From Streptomyces sp. F63 (GTDB lineage: Bacteria > Actinomycetota > Actinomycetes > Streptomycetales > Streptomycetaceae): a DNA stretch of 64,000 nucleotides. A program made the translations under genes and the position numbers. The DNA is taken from positions 186,001 to 250,000 of the forward strand of contig NZ_JAGPXX010000003.1 of the NCBI RefSeq assembly GCF_018070345.1, read 5' to 3'. The notes under the pieces were generated by a model, which did not search any database, had not been told where the DNA came from, and was given only the letters and a program-made list of their open reading frames with translations. Shown here one piece after another: positions 43,741-52,382 of this stretch; within the stretch, counting starts at the first letter, position 1; every line of letters starts with the position of its first letter.

Positions 43741-44358
43741 ATGCCCACAGCACGCGAATCCTTGCTGGACGCCGCGCTGGCGGCGCTCTCCGGGCGGCCC
43801 TGGCCCGGTGTGCGGATGGTCGACGTGGCGGTGGCCGCCCGGGTGTCCCGGCAGACCCTCTACAACGAGTTCGGCAGCAAGGACGGCCTGGCCCGGGCCT
43901 TGGTGCGGCGGGAGGTCGACCGCTACCTCGTGGGCGTCCGGCACGCCCTGGCCGGTCCGCCGCCCGGCGAACCCGGTGAGCGGCTCGCCGCGCTGGCGGA
44001 CTGGACCGCGCGGACGGCCCGTCACAATCCGCTCGTTCGGGCGGCCCTCACCGGCTGTTGGGGCGAGCGGCTGCCGCGCCCGCCCCGTGCGGCCGCGGGG
44101 CTGCCGTCCGGCGGTTACGTCCCGGCGCAGCGCCGCGCGGACGGCCCGCTGCCGTCGCCGTCCGAACTGGTGGCACAGGTACGCGATCTGGCGGCGGCCG
44201 CCCTGGCGCCGGGCCGTCCGCCGGAGGAGGTCCAGCGGACGGCCGGGCTCTGCGAGATCGCCGTGCGGCTGGCCCTGTCGTGTGTGGTGGCCCCGGTCGG
44301 CGAGCAGGAGACCGGCCGGCTGATCCGCCGGGCCCTGCGGGCGGGCGGCGGTCTCTGA
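43741..44358 (+). CDS. TetR-family transcriptional regulator
   Basis: The 205-residue protein has an N-terminal HTH (RMVDVAVAARVSRQTLYNEFGSKDGLARALVRREVDRYL, about 25-63) typical of TetR, followed by a helical ligand-binding domain with a Pro/Gly-rich loop (about 115-145). The ligand is unknown. Divergent from hisN; a palindrome in its own promoter suggests autorepression. The ATG at 43741 has GGGAGGCGACG upstream. Confidence 0.88.
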   Translation: MPTARESLLDAALAALSGRPWPGVRMVDVAVAARVSRQTLYNEFGSKDGLARALVRREVDRYLVGVRHALAGPPPGEPGERLAALADWTARTARHNPLVRAALTGCWGERLPRPPRAAAGLPSGGYVPAQRRADGPLPSPSELVAQVRDLAAAALAPGRPPEEVQRTAGLCEIAVRLALSCVVAPVGEQETGRLIRRALRAGGGL

Positions 44359-44434
44359 GAGGCCTGCGGTCGCGTGCGGGGACGGGGAGGGTTTCCGGCG
44401 CGGCCCGTGCCGGGCGCGCGGGCGGGGGCCCGGC

Positions 44435-45463
44435 TCAGTCCTCCTCGCGCCGTTCCCGTGTGGAGAGCAGCCGCCGCAGCGAGTACAGCCGCTGCGGATC
44501 GGCGTGGCCCTCGGCGACCCACTGGTCCAGCGCGCAGTCCGGTTCGTCGTGGCTGCAGGCCCGGGGGCAGCCCTCGGTGCCCGGCACGAGGTCCGGGAAG
44601 GCCAGGACGACCCGCGAGGGATCGACGTGGTGCAGTCCGAAGGAGCGCACGCCCGGAGTGTCGATCACCCAGCCGCCGCGCCGGTCCGCGGGCGCGCCGG
44701 GGGCGTCGGGCAGGGGCAGGGCCAGCGCCGAGGTGGTGGTGTGCCGGCCGCGGCCGGTGACCGCGTTGACCACTCCGGTGGCCCGCGCCCGGTCCGGCAC
44801 CAGGGCGTTGACCAGTGTCGTCTTGCCGACGCCGGAGTGCCCCACGAAGACGGTGATCCGGCCGGCCAGTCGTTCCCGCACCCGGTCGGCGGCGTCGCCC
44901 CCGGCCGGCTCCGCGCGGCTGGTGACCACGTACGGCACGCCCAGCGGCTCGTAGGTCTCCAGCAGCGGTGCCGCGGGCGCGAGGTCCGCCTTGGTGAGGA
45001 CGAGCAGCGGGTCCAGCCCGGCGTCGAACGCGGCGACCAGGCAGCGGTCGATCAGCCGCGGCCGGGGCTCCGGGTCGGCGAGGGCGGTGACGATGGCCAG
45101 CTGGTCGGCGTTGGCGACGATCACGCGCTCGTACGGGTCGTCGTCGTCGGCCGTGCGCCGCAGGACGGAGGAGCGCGGCTCCACCCGCACGATCCGGGCC
45201 AGGGTGTCCTTGGCGCCGGACAGATCCCCGACGATGCCCACCCGGTCGCCCACCACGACGCCCTTGCGGCCCAGTTCACGGGCCTTCATCGCGGTGACGC
45301 TGCGGCCGTCGACGAGGCAGGTGATGCGGCCGCGGTCGACGGTCAGCACCATGCCCTCGGCGGCGTCCTCGTGCTTCGGGCGGATGCTGGTGCGCGGCCG
45401 GCTGCCCTTGCCGGGCCGGACCCGGACGTCGTCCTCGTCGGTGTGCTTGCCGTAGCGACGCAT
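44435..45463 (-). CDS. rsgA: Ribosome small subunit-dependent GTPase RsgA
   Basis: The 342-residue protein has an N-terminal OB-fold (about 35-110) and a circularly permuted GTPase with motif order G4 (LTKAD), G1 (GHSGVGKTT), G3 (DTPGVRSF), then a zinc knuckle (CPRACSHDEPDC). RsgA checks maturation of the 30S decoding centre. It starts 13 nt after the aroA stop on the same strand, so the two form an operon. Confidence 0.93.
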   Translation of the reverse strand: MRRYGKHTDEDDVRVRPGKGSRPRTSIRPKHEDAAEGMVLTVDRGRITCLVDGRSVTAMKARELGRKGVVVGDRVGIVGDLSGAKDTLARIVRVEPRSSVLRRTADDDDPYERVIVANADQLAIVTALADPEPRPRLIDRCLVAAFDAGLDPLLVLTKADLAPAAPLLETYEPLGVPYVVTSRAEPAGGDAADRVRERLAGRITVFVGHSGVGKTTLVNALVPDRARATGVVNAVTGRGRHTTTSALALPLPDAPGAPADRRGGWVIDTPGVRSFGLHHVDPSRVVLAFPDLVPGTEGCPRACSHDEPDCALDQWVAEGHADPQRLYSLRRLLSTRERREED

Positions 45464-45476
45464 CGCGGGACCTGCC

Positions 45477-46835
45477 TCAGCCCTTCCGGGCGGGGGCCGC
45501 CGCCCGGGCCGGGCCGAGCATCTCCGTCCACAGCCGCGGGAAGTCCGGCAGGGTCTTGGCGGTGGTCGCCACGTTCTCGACCTCGACGCCCTCGACCCGC
45601 AGGCCGATGACGGCCGCGGCGGTCGCCAGGCGGTGGTCGTCGTAGGTGTGGAAGATGCCGCCGTGCAGCGGGCGGGGCCGGATGCGCAGGCCGTCCTCCG
45701 TCTCGCTGACGTCGCCGCCCAGTTCGTTGATCTCCTTGGTGAGGGCCGCGAGCCGGTCGGTCTCGTGCAGCCGCAGGTGGGCCACGCCGCGCAGGACGGA
45801 CTCGGAGTCGGCCAGGGCGGCGACGGCGGCGATGCCGGGGGTCAGCTCGCCCACGTCGCCGAGGTCGACGTCGATGCCGTGGACGCGGCCGGTGCCGGTG
45901 AACGTCAGCCCGTCCGCGGTGAGTTCGCAGGAGCCACCCATCTCGGTGAAGATCCCGCGCAGCGCGTCACCCGGCTGGGTGGTGTGCTCGGGCCAGTCGG
46001 GGATCGTCACCCGGCCACCGGTGACGAGTGCCGCGGCCAGGAACGGCTGGGCGTTCGACAGATCCGGTTCGACGACGAGGTCGCGGCCGAGCAGCGCGCT
46101 GTGCGCGACCCGCCAGACGCCGGGCTCGCCGCCCGCCTCCGGGGTGTCCACGGCGGCGCCGGCGGCGCGCAGCATGTCCACGGTCATCCGGATGTGCGGC
46201 ATGGAGGGCAGGGCGCGGCCCACGTGCCGCAGTTCGATCCCCTGGTTGAAGCGCGGCGCCGACAGCAGCAGGGCGCTGACGAACTGGGAGGACGAGGAGG
46301 CGTCGATCTCGGCCCGGCCGCCGTCCAGCGCGCCGCCGCCGTGCACCGTCATCGGCAGTGAGCCGCGTCCCTCGTCGTCGATGCGGGCGCCGAGGGCGCG
46401 CAGGCCGTCGATGACGCCGTGCAGCGGGCGCTCGTGCGACCGGGGGTCGCCGTCGAAGCGGATCGGTCCGTCGGCCAGGGCGGCCACCGGCGGCAGGAAG
46501 CGCATCACCGTGCCGGCGTTGCCGACGTCGACGGTGGCCGGGCCGTGCAGGCCTGCGGGGATGATCCGCCAGGCCTCGCCGCCGGTCGCGTCGCCGGAGC
46601 TGGAGGAGACGGTCTCCTCGATGCCGGTGCCCATGGCCCGCAGGGCCTCGGCCATGAGGAGGGTGTCGCGGGAGCGCAGCGGGCGGCGCAGCCAGCCCGG
46701 CTCGGAGGCCAGGGCGGCCAGCACCAGGCCGCGGTTGGTGACCGACTTCGAGCCCGGCACGGTGACGGTCGCGTCGACGGGGCCGGACGCGATCGGGGCG
46801 GGCCAGAGGGCGGTGTGCTCGGGGGTACCGGTCAT
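45477..46835 (-). CDS. aroA: 3-phosphoshikimate 1-carboxyvinyltransferase (EPSP synthase)
   Basis: The 452-residue protein shows [18 protein letters not shown] (the N-terminal Lys-Ser motif), [31 protein letters not shown], and [10 protein letters not shown] plus [11 protein letters not shown] near the C-terminus. It joins shikimate-3-phosphate and PEP in aromatic amino-acid synthesis. The ATG at 46835 follows AGGTGAGG. The GNAGT-R motif looks normal for class I enzymes. It leads the aroA-rsgA operon. Confidence 0.95.
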   Translation of the reverse strand: MTGTPEHTALWPAPIASGPVDATVTVPGSKSVTNRGLVLAALASEPGWLRRPLRSRDTLLMAEALRAMGTGIEETVSSSSGDATGGEAWRIIPAGLHGPATVDVGNAGTVMRFLPPVAALADGPIRFDGDPRSHERPLHGVIDGLRALGARIDDEGRGSLPMTVHGGGALDGGRAEIDASSSSQFVSALLLSAPRFNQGIELRHVGRALPSMPHIRMTVDMLRAAGAAVDTPEAGGEPGVWRVAHSALLGRDLVVEPDLSNAQPFLAAALVTGGRVTIPDWPEHTTQPGDALRGIFTEMGGSCELTADGLTFTGTGRVHGIDVDLGDVGELTPGIAAVAALADSESVLRGVAHLRLHETDRLAALTKEINELGGDVSETEDGLRIRPRPLHGGIFHTYDDHRLATAAAVIGLRVEGVEVENVATTAKTLPDFPRLWTEMLGPARAAAPARKG

Positions 46836-47045
46836 AAGCCTCACCTTAATGGCTCGCGGCATGCCGGAAACTTCAACAAAACCGCCGCAACCCGCCCGAA
46901 AGGTGTCAGGGGGATCGCAGTCCGTCCAGCCGCTTTCCGGCCGTTCCCCGCCCGTTCCCCGCCGTTCCCGGCTCCGCACCGGCCCCCGCGCCCGCTTCCC
47001 CCACCCGGGCCGGCGGCCCGTCCCCCCGCCGGGTCGCACCGTCCG

Positions 47046-47804
47046 TCACAGCCCGAGCAGCCAGCGCCCGCCACCGGTCAGCGAGCAGAGGGTGACGGTG
47101 TGGAAGAGGAACAGCCACACCGCCGCCGGCGCGTGCGTCAGCCGCGCGAGCTGGTCCGCGTCGGAGTCCGGCGCCCCGCCCGCCGCCATGCCGCGGGAGC
47201 CGAACGGCAGCCCCCGCCGGCCGTAGCGGCGCCGCTTGGCCTGGAGTTCGAACACCGGTCGTACCCCGCCCAGCAGCAGGAACCACACGACGCCGTAGGC
47301 GAAGACGGCCTGCACGTCCGGTCCGGTCAGCCAGGAGACGCAGAAGAAGAGGGCGCCGGTGAGGAGGACGGTCAGCACTCCGTAGGCGTTCCGGATCATC
47401 ACCAGCATCAGGGCGAGCAGACCCGTCGCGCCCCAGAGCAGGGCGGTGATGTGTCCGGCCGCCAGCAGCCAGGCGCCGCCGAGGCCGAGCAGGGAGGGCG
47501 CGGTGTAGCCGGCGGCGGCGGTGAGGATCATGCCGGGCCCGGTGGGCTTCCCCCGGGAGACCGTCAGCCCGGAGGTGTCCGAGTGCAGCCGGATGCCGTC
47601 CAACCGCCGGCCGGTGAGCAGGGCGACCAGCCCGTGGCCGCCCTCGTGGGCGATGGTCACGGCGTTCCGCGCGACCTGCCAGACCGGCCGCCACAGCACG
47701 GCCGCCAGCGCGACGGCCGCCGTCGCGAGCACCAGCCAGGAGGCCGGGTCGGGCTGGGAGCCGGTGACGCGATCCCACAGATCGCCGGGGCTGGTTATGT
47801 CCAT
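47046..47804 (-). CDS. M50-type intramembrane metallopeptidase-like protein
   Basis: The 252-residue protein has about six transmembrane helices and the zinc motif HEGGH (about residue 54) at a helix edge, as in M50B peptidases. A second NxxPxxxLD-like motif is not clear, so catalysis is uncertain. The C-terminal tail (Gly/Ser-rich, then a last helix) is cytoplasmic or membrane-associated. It is divergent from the SRAP gene with only 61 bp between start codons. Confidence 0.82.
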   Translation of the reverse strand: MDITSPGDLWDRVTGSQPDPASWLVLATAAVALAAVLWRPVWQVARNAVTIAHEGGHGLVALLTGRRLDGIRLHSDTSGLTVSRGKPTGPGMILTAAAGYTAPSLLGLGGAWLLAAGHITALLWGATGLLALMLVMIRNAYGVLTVLLTGALFFCVSWLTGPDVQAVFAYGVVWFLLLGGVRPVFELQAKRRRYGRRGLPFGSRGMAAGGAPDSDADQLARLTHAPAAVWLFLFHTVTLCSLTGGGRWLLGL

Positions 47805-47865
47805 CGGGCAGCGGTCCCTCGGTGTGCTTGCGGTGGTGTCGGGGCGTCGTGGCAGTCTGGCATCC

Positions 47866-48684
47866 ATGTGCGGCCGATACGCAGCAAGCCGGAATCCGGC
47901 GGAACTCGTGGACACCTTCGGGGTGGCCAGGTGGGACCCGGAGGAGACGCTCGCGCCCGATTACAACATCGCCCCCACCAAGACCGTCTACGCGGTCCTG
48001 GAACGGCCGGACAAGGAGGCGGAGAGCCCCGGCCCCGTCCGGCAGCTGCGGACGCTGCGCTGGGGGCTCGTCCCGTCCTGGGCGAAGACCCCGGAGGGCG
48101 CGGCGAGGATGATCAACGCCCGTGCGGAGACGGTCCACGAGAAGCCCGCCTACCGTCGCGCCTTCACCTCCCGGCGCTGCCTGCTCCCCGCCGACGGCTA
48201 CTACGAGTGGATGACCGCGGCGGCCGAGCGGGAGCTGGAGGAGAAGGGCCGGAAGAAACGGCCGCGCAAGCAGCCGTACTTCGTGACCCCCGTGGACGGC
48301 TCGGTGATGGCGATGGCCGGCCTGTACGAGTTCTGGCGCGACCGCACACTGCCGGACGACCACCCCCAGGCGTGGTGGGTGACGTGCACGGTGCTGACCA
48401 CGGAGGCGGAGAGCACCCCGCTTCCCGGGGCCCGCCGCGAAGCCGGCCCCCGGGCGCTGGCCGACATCCATCCGCGCATGCCGCTCGCGCTGCCCGCCGA
48501 CCGCTGGGACGCCTGGCTGGACCCGCGCACCACCGACCCGGACCGGCTGCGCGAACTGCTCGCCCCGCCCCCGCCGGGCACTGTCCGCGCCTATCCGGTC
48601 CCGACCGAGGTCAGCAACGTCCGCAACAACGGTCCGGAGCTGCTGAAGGAGCTCGACGCGCCCGAGGAGGAAACCCTCTTCTGA
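47866..48684 (+). CDS. yedK: SOS response-associated peptidase (SRAP/YedK, HMCES-like)
   Basis: The 272-residue protein begins Met-Cys-Gly-Arg-Tyr: after Met removal Cys2 forms the thiazolidine crosslink to abasic sites. Other family marks are YNIAPTK, WGLVPSWAK, NARAETV, GYYEW with the catalytic Glu, and HPRMP with the catalytic His. It shields abasic sites in single-stranded DNA. The CAGTCT 7 nt before ATG suggests a leaderless mRNA. The exact ATG is fixed because Cys2 must follow it. Confidence 0.94.
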   Translation: MCGRYAASRNPAELVDTFGVARWDPEETLAPDYNIAPTKTVYAVLERPDKEAESPGPVRQLRTLRWGLVPSWAKTPEGAARMINARAETVHEKPAYRRAFTSRRCLLPADGYYEWMTAAAERELEEKGRKKRPRKQPYFVTPVDGSVMAMAGLYEFWRDRTLPDDHPQAWWVTCTVLTTEAESTPLPGARREAGPRALADIHPRMPLALPADRWDAWLDPRTTDPDRLRELLAPPPPGTVRAYPVPTEVSNVRNNGPELLKELDAPEEETLF

Positions 48685-48720
48685 GGGGGCGGCGGGGGCG
48701 GAAGCGGAGAGGATGGCGCC

Positions 48721-49386
48721 ATGGCAGACACCCCGGAAGCCCTGTCGGAGACCGTCCCCACCCCTGCCGGAGACGGACGCGTCAGCTGGCATCCCGCTCC
48801 GCGCCCCCGCCTGGTCCTCGCTCTGGGACACGGGGCCGGCGGCGGCGTCGAGGCGCGCGATCTGCGAGCCCTGGCCGCCGCGCTGCCGGCCCGTGGAGTC
48901 ACCGTGGCGCTGGTCGAGCAACCCTGGCGGGTGGCGGGCAGGAAGCTCGCCCCCGCCCCGAGGACACTCGACACGGCCTGGACCGCGATCTGGCCAGCCC
49001 TGGCCGCCGCCGGCCCTCCGGTGGTCGCCGGCGGACGCAGCGCGGGGGCGCGCGTCGCCTGCCGTACGGCGCGGGCGCTGGGGGCGCACGCCGTACTGGC
49101 GCTGTCCTTCCCCCTGCACCCGCCCGGCCGGCCGGAGAAGACCCGCGCCGAGGAGCTGACCGGGGCCGGAGTGCCCGTGCTCGTCGTCCAGGGCGCCCGC
49201 GATCCGTTCGGCCGCCCGGAGGAGTTCCCGGCCGGGACCGAGCTCGCCGAGGTGCCCGGCGGCGACCACGGCTTCGCGGTGCCGAAGAAGGCGGAGATCT
49301 CCCAGCAGCGGGCCCTGGACCTGCTCACGGAGGCCGTCGCCGGCTGGCTCGGCCGGCTGCCGGACGGGCCGCCCCCGGCGCCGTAG
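48721..49386 (+). CDS. Small alpha/beta hydrolase (KANL3/Tex30-like)
   Basis: The 221-residue protein has LALGHGAGGG (oxyanion loop), GGRSAGARVA with the nucleophile Ser in GxSxG context, LVVQGARDPFG and GGDHGF as the Asp and His of the triad. Members of this group are dienelactone-hydrolase-like with unknown substrates. It starts 37 nt after the SRAP gene and precedes sigR. Confidence 0.85.
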   Translation: MADTPEALSETVPTPAGDGRVSWHPAPRPRLVLALGHGAGGGVEARDLRALAAALPARGVTVALVEQPWRVAGRKLAPAPRTLDTAWTAIWPALAAAGPPVVAGGRSAGARVACRTARALGAHAVLALSFPLHPPGRPEKTRAEELTGAGVPVLVVQGARDPFGRPEEFPAGTELAEVPGGDHGFAVPKKAEISQQRALDLLTEAVAGWLGRLPDGPPPAP

Positions 49387-49437
49387 CAGCGGCTGCCGTG
49401 CCGGCGGCGAGACCCGGCGCCGCAGGGCGGACCACCC

Positions 49438-49464
49438 GGGAATGCGGTGCCCGCGGCCCGCGTT
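49438..49464 (+). promoter_or_regulatory. SigR-dependent autoregulatory promoter of sigR
   Basis: GGGAAT (49438-49443), exactly 18 nt, GTT (49462-49464). It matches the SigR consensus perfectly and lies upstream of the long-form start codon, as known for sigRp2 of S. coelicolor. Confidence 0.9.
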
Positions 49465-49633
49465 CTGGAGGAGGTCCGCACGCACCGGCCGCCCGCCGGT
49501 CACCGCCTCAGTGAGGGAGTTCTCTCCATGGGTCCGACGCAGTGCCCCGCGCGCCCGCAGACGGGCACCGCCGCGTGGTCGCGCATCACGCTGCCCGCAC
49601 CCTCCGGAGCCGCGGCAGGAGGGCATCGTCGTC

Positions 49634-49639
49634 TATCCT
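49634..49639 (+). promoter_or_regulatory. Candidate internal (vegetative) promoter -10 for short SigR
   Basis: TATCCT within the long-form coding extension, 48 nt before the short-form GTG. A transcript from here could produce only the short isoform. No -35 was assigned. Confidence 0.4.
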
Positions 49640-49686
49640 CCGATCCGAGTGGGTCCGTACCCGGACCCGCCACGTCGCTGGAGGAG

Positions 49687-50370
49687 GTGGGTCCGGTCAC
49701 CGGGACCGACGCAGGGGCCGAAGACGGTCGCGCCGAGGACAGTCGTACGGCCGAGACGGCAGAGGAGCGCAGCGCCCGCTTCGAACGGGACGCCCTTCAG
49801 TTCCTCGACCAGATGTACTCCGCCGCGCTGCGCATGACCCGCAACCCGGCGGACGCCGAGGATCTCGTGCAGGAAACCTACGCCAAGGCGTACGGCTCCT
49901 TCCATCAGTTCCGCGAGGGCACCAACCTCAAGGCCTGGCTGTACCGCATCCTCACGAACACCTTCATCAACTCGTACCGGAAGAAGCAGCGCGAGCCCCA
50001 GCGCAGCGCCGCCGAGGAGATCGAGGACTGGCAGCTCGCCCGCGCCGAGTCGCACATGTCCACCGGTCTGCGCTCCGCCGAGTCGCAGGCACTGGACCGG
50101 CTGCCCGACTCGGATGTGAAGGAGGCCCTCCAGGCCATCCCCGAGGAGTTCCGCATCGCGGTCTACCTCGCGGATGTCGAGGGGTTTGCGTACAAGGAGA
50201 TCGCGGACATCATGGGGACACCCATAGGAACCGTGATGTCGCGGCTCCACCGCGGCCGCCGCCAGTTGCGCGGCCTGCTGGAGGACTACGCCCGTGAGCG
50301 CGGGCTCGTCCCCGCCGGTGCAGGAGCTGCGCCGGGCGAGTCGCACGATTCGAAAGGCTCGGGCTCATGA
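49687..50370 (+). CDS. sigR: RNA polymerase sigma factor SigR (disulfide stress)
   Basis: The 227-residue short form starts at GTG 49687 ([14 protein letters not shown]), preceded by GAGGA. It is an ECF sigma factor with region 2 ([37 protein letters not shown]) and region 4 ([44 protein letters not shown]). It directs transcription of thiol-redox and proteolysis genes when RsrA is oxidised. The length equals the described S. coelicolor SigR. It overlaps rsrA by 4 nt. Its target sequence occurs twice in this window, at sigR and mrx1. Confidence 0.96.
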   Translation: MGPVTGTDAGAEDGRAEDSRTAETAEERSARFERDALQFLDQMYSAALRMTRNPADAEDLVQETYAKAYGSFHQFREGTNLKAWLYRILTNTFINSYRKKQREPQRSAAEEIEDWQLARAESHMSTGLRSAESQALDRLPDSDVKEALQAIPEEFRIAVYLADVEGFAYKEIADIMGTPIGTVMSRLHRGRRQLRGLLEDYARERGLVPAGAGAAPGESHDSKGSGS

Positions 50371-50753
50371 GCTGCGGCAACCCGCACGAGATCGACTGCT
50401 CGGAGATTCTCGACCACCTGTACGAGTTCCTCGACCAGGAAATGCCGGCCGGGGACCGCGCCAAGTTCGAGACGCACATCGACGAGTGCTCGCCGTGCCT
50501 GGAGAAGTACGGCCTGGAGCAGGCCGTGAAGAAGCTCGTCAAACGCTGTTGCGGCCATGATGACGTGCCGTCCGACCTGCGCTCGAAGGTCATGGGCCGG
50601 ATCGAGCTGGTCCGCTCCGGGGAGACCGTCCCGGAGAAGCCGGTGATGGAACGGCGCACCGGCGAGCGCGACACCGGAGCCTGCGGCACCGACGCCGCGT
50701 CCCGGGAGACGGGCTCCTCCGCGGCCGCCGCCCGCGCCGCCGATTCGGCCTGA
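50367..50753 (+). CDS. rsrA: Zinc-containing redox-sensitive anti-sigma factor RsrA
   Basis: The 128-residue ZAS-domain protein has Cys11, His37, Cys41 and Cys44 in the HxxxCxxC arrangement at the same residue numbers as described for S. coelicolor RsrA, plus non-essential Cys3, Cys61 and Cys62. It binds SigR when reduced; disulfide stress expels zinc and frees SigR. The extended C-terminal tail from about residue 85 is low-complexity. The ATG overlaps the sigR stop, which keeps stoichiometry. Confidence 0.95.
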   Translation: MSCGNPHEIDCSEILDHLYEFLDQEMPAGDRAKFETHIDECSPCLEKYGLEQAVKKLVKRCCGHDDVPSDLRSKVMGRIELVRSGETVPEKPVMERRTGERDTGACGTDAASRETGSSAAAARAADSA

Positions 50754-50903
50754 CGGCTCCCGATTCACCCGAAGGGACGAATCGGGGCCTCCCGGGCCGC
50801 CGCGATCCGCCGAACCCCCCGCCCCGGCCGCCCCACCGTCCTATCCTCACCGGTCTGATGCGCCTGCGGAGCGGCGGGCGCGGGACCGGCGGGAGGACGC
50901 TCC

Positions 50904-52382
50904 ATGCGAGGGGTGCCACGGGGGGCGCGTGCTTACCTGTTCTGCGCCACGCTCGCGGCCGCGGTGTCCGCCGCTCCCGCACTGCTTCCGGGCGCCCGCA
51001 CCCCCTGGGCGGCCCTCGCCGCGCTCGCCGCGCTGTACGCCCTCTGCGGCCGGCTCACCCGGCTGCCCCTCCCCGGCTTCCCGAGGTTCCCCGGAGCCGC
51101 GCCGGGCGGAACCGCGCCGGGCGGTGTGGGGACGGCTCCCCCGTCCGCCGCCGGGAGCCTCGCGCCGGTCCTGCTCGCCGGAGCGTTTCTGCTGCCGCCC
51201 GCCGCCGCGGCTCTCGTCCCCGTACTCGGCGCGCTCACCGGCCCGGCCGAGCGGCGGCCGGGGTGGCTCCGGCGCCTCTGGCACGCCGTCCGGCTCTCCC
51301 TCGCCGGCTGCGCCGCGGCCCACGTCCACGCGCGGACGGCCGGGGACGCCGCCGGCAAGCCCCTCGGCGCGGGGGACTTCCCCGAGGCGCTGCTCCCCGC
51401 GGTCGCGGCCGCCGGTGTCCACTGCCTGGCGCTCACCCTGCTGGACTGGGGCATCCTCGTCACCGCCGAGGGTCTGACGGCGCGCGATGCCTGCCGCGGC
51501 CTGCCCCGCGCCCTGCCCTCCCATCTGCTGCACGGTCTGGCCGGGCTGCTCGCGGCAGCCCTGTGGCACAGCCCGTACGGCCCGGTCACCGCGGTCTCCG
51601 CGCTGCTGCCGATGTGTGTCTCCGGCTGGCTGCTCGCCCAGTGTCACCGCCAGCACACCGTCCATCAGGCCACCATCCGCGCCCTCGTGCAGGCCGTCGG
51701 CATCAAGGACCACTACACCCGGGGCCACAGCGAGCGGGTCGGCCGTGCCTCCGTCCTGATCGCGCGGGAACTCGGCATGGCCGGCGGCCGGCTGGATGTC
51801 CTGCGCTTCGCCGGCGTGCTGCACGACATCGGCAAGATCGGCGTCCCCACCCGGCTGCTGCGCAAGGACGGGCCGCTGACGCCCGAGGAGCGCCGCCTCA
51901 TCGAGCTCCATCCCGAGTACGGGCACGAGATGGTGCGCGGCATCGCGTTCCTGGAGGAGGCGCGCGCCGCCATCCTCCACCACCACGAGCGGCTGGACGG
52001 GCGCGGCTATCCGTACGGGCTGAGCGGCGACCGGATCCCCGAGTCGGCGCGCGTCGTCGCGGTCGCCGACGCCTTCGACGCCATGACGTCGACCCGCTCC
52101 TACCGGCGGGCGCGGCCGGTCACCGAGGCCGTCGCGGAGCTCCGCCGCTGCGCCGGGTCCCAGTTCGACCCGCGCATGGTGCGGGCCCTCTGCCGGGCGC
52201 TGGACCGGCACGGCTGGCACCCGGCGGCCGCGGCGCCCGCGGCGGCCGCGGAGGCCCGGCCGGAACACGGAGGGAGCCCGCCCCCGCAGCGCGAGGCCGG
52301 TGCCGGAGGCCGCGCGGACGGCCCCGGACCGGGGGAGCGGCGGCCGTCCGGACGCGGCCCGCACGGAGGGGTCGCCCGGTGA
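50904..52382 (+). CDS. Membrane protein with HD-GYP domain
   Basis: The 492-residue protein has several N-terminal transmembrane helices (about 1-235) and a C-terminal HD-GYP phosphohydrolase (about 245-425): HSERVGR, HDIGK, HHHERLDGRGYPYG and DAFDAMTSTRSYRRA. HD-GYP domains typically cleave cyclic di-GMP or related nucleotides. The last 60 residues are disordered. It overlaps the next gene by 4 nt (GTGA) and follows rsrA by 150 bp in the same direction. Confidence 0.88.
   Translation: MRGVPRGARAYLFCATLAAAVSAAPALLPGARTPWAALAALAALYALCGRLTRLPLPGFPRFPGAAPGGTAPGGVGTAPPSAAGSLAPVLLAGAFLLPPAAAALVPVLGALTGPAERRPGWLRRLWHAVRLSLAGCAAAHVHARTAGDAAGKPLGAGDFPEALLPAVAAAGVHCLALTLLDWGILVTAEGLTARDACRGLPRALPSHLLHGLAGLLAAALWHSPYGPVTAVSALLPMCVSGWLLAQCHRQHTVHQATIRALVQAVGIKDHYTRGHSERVGRASVLIARELGMAGGRLDVLRFAGVLHDIGKIGVPTRLLRKDGPLTPEERRLIELHPEYGHEMVRGIAFLEEARAAILHHHERLDGRGYPYGLSGDRIPESARVVAVADAFDAMTSTRSYRRARPVTEAVAELRRCAGSQFDPRMVRALCRALDRHGWHPAAAAPAAAAEARPEHGGSPPPQREAGAGGRADGPGPGERRPSGRGPHGGVAR

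Larger units (their letters stand above)
49528..50370 (+). other. sigR: Long isoform of SigR (SigR')
   Basis: From the ATG at 49528, with GAGGGAG 8 nt upstream, the frame adds 53 residues to the short form. Known: S. coelicolor makes a thiol-stress-induced unstable SigR' with a 55-residue N-terminal extension, degraded by Clp and itself SigR-induced. Length and promoter arrangement here are nearly the same. Confidence 0.75.
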
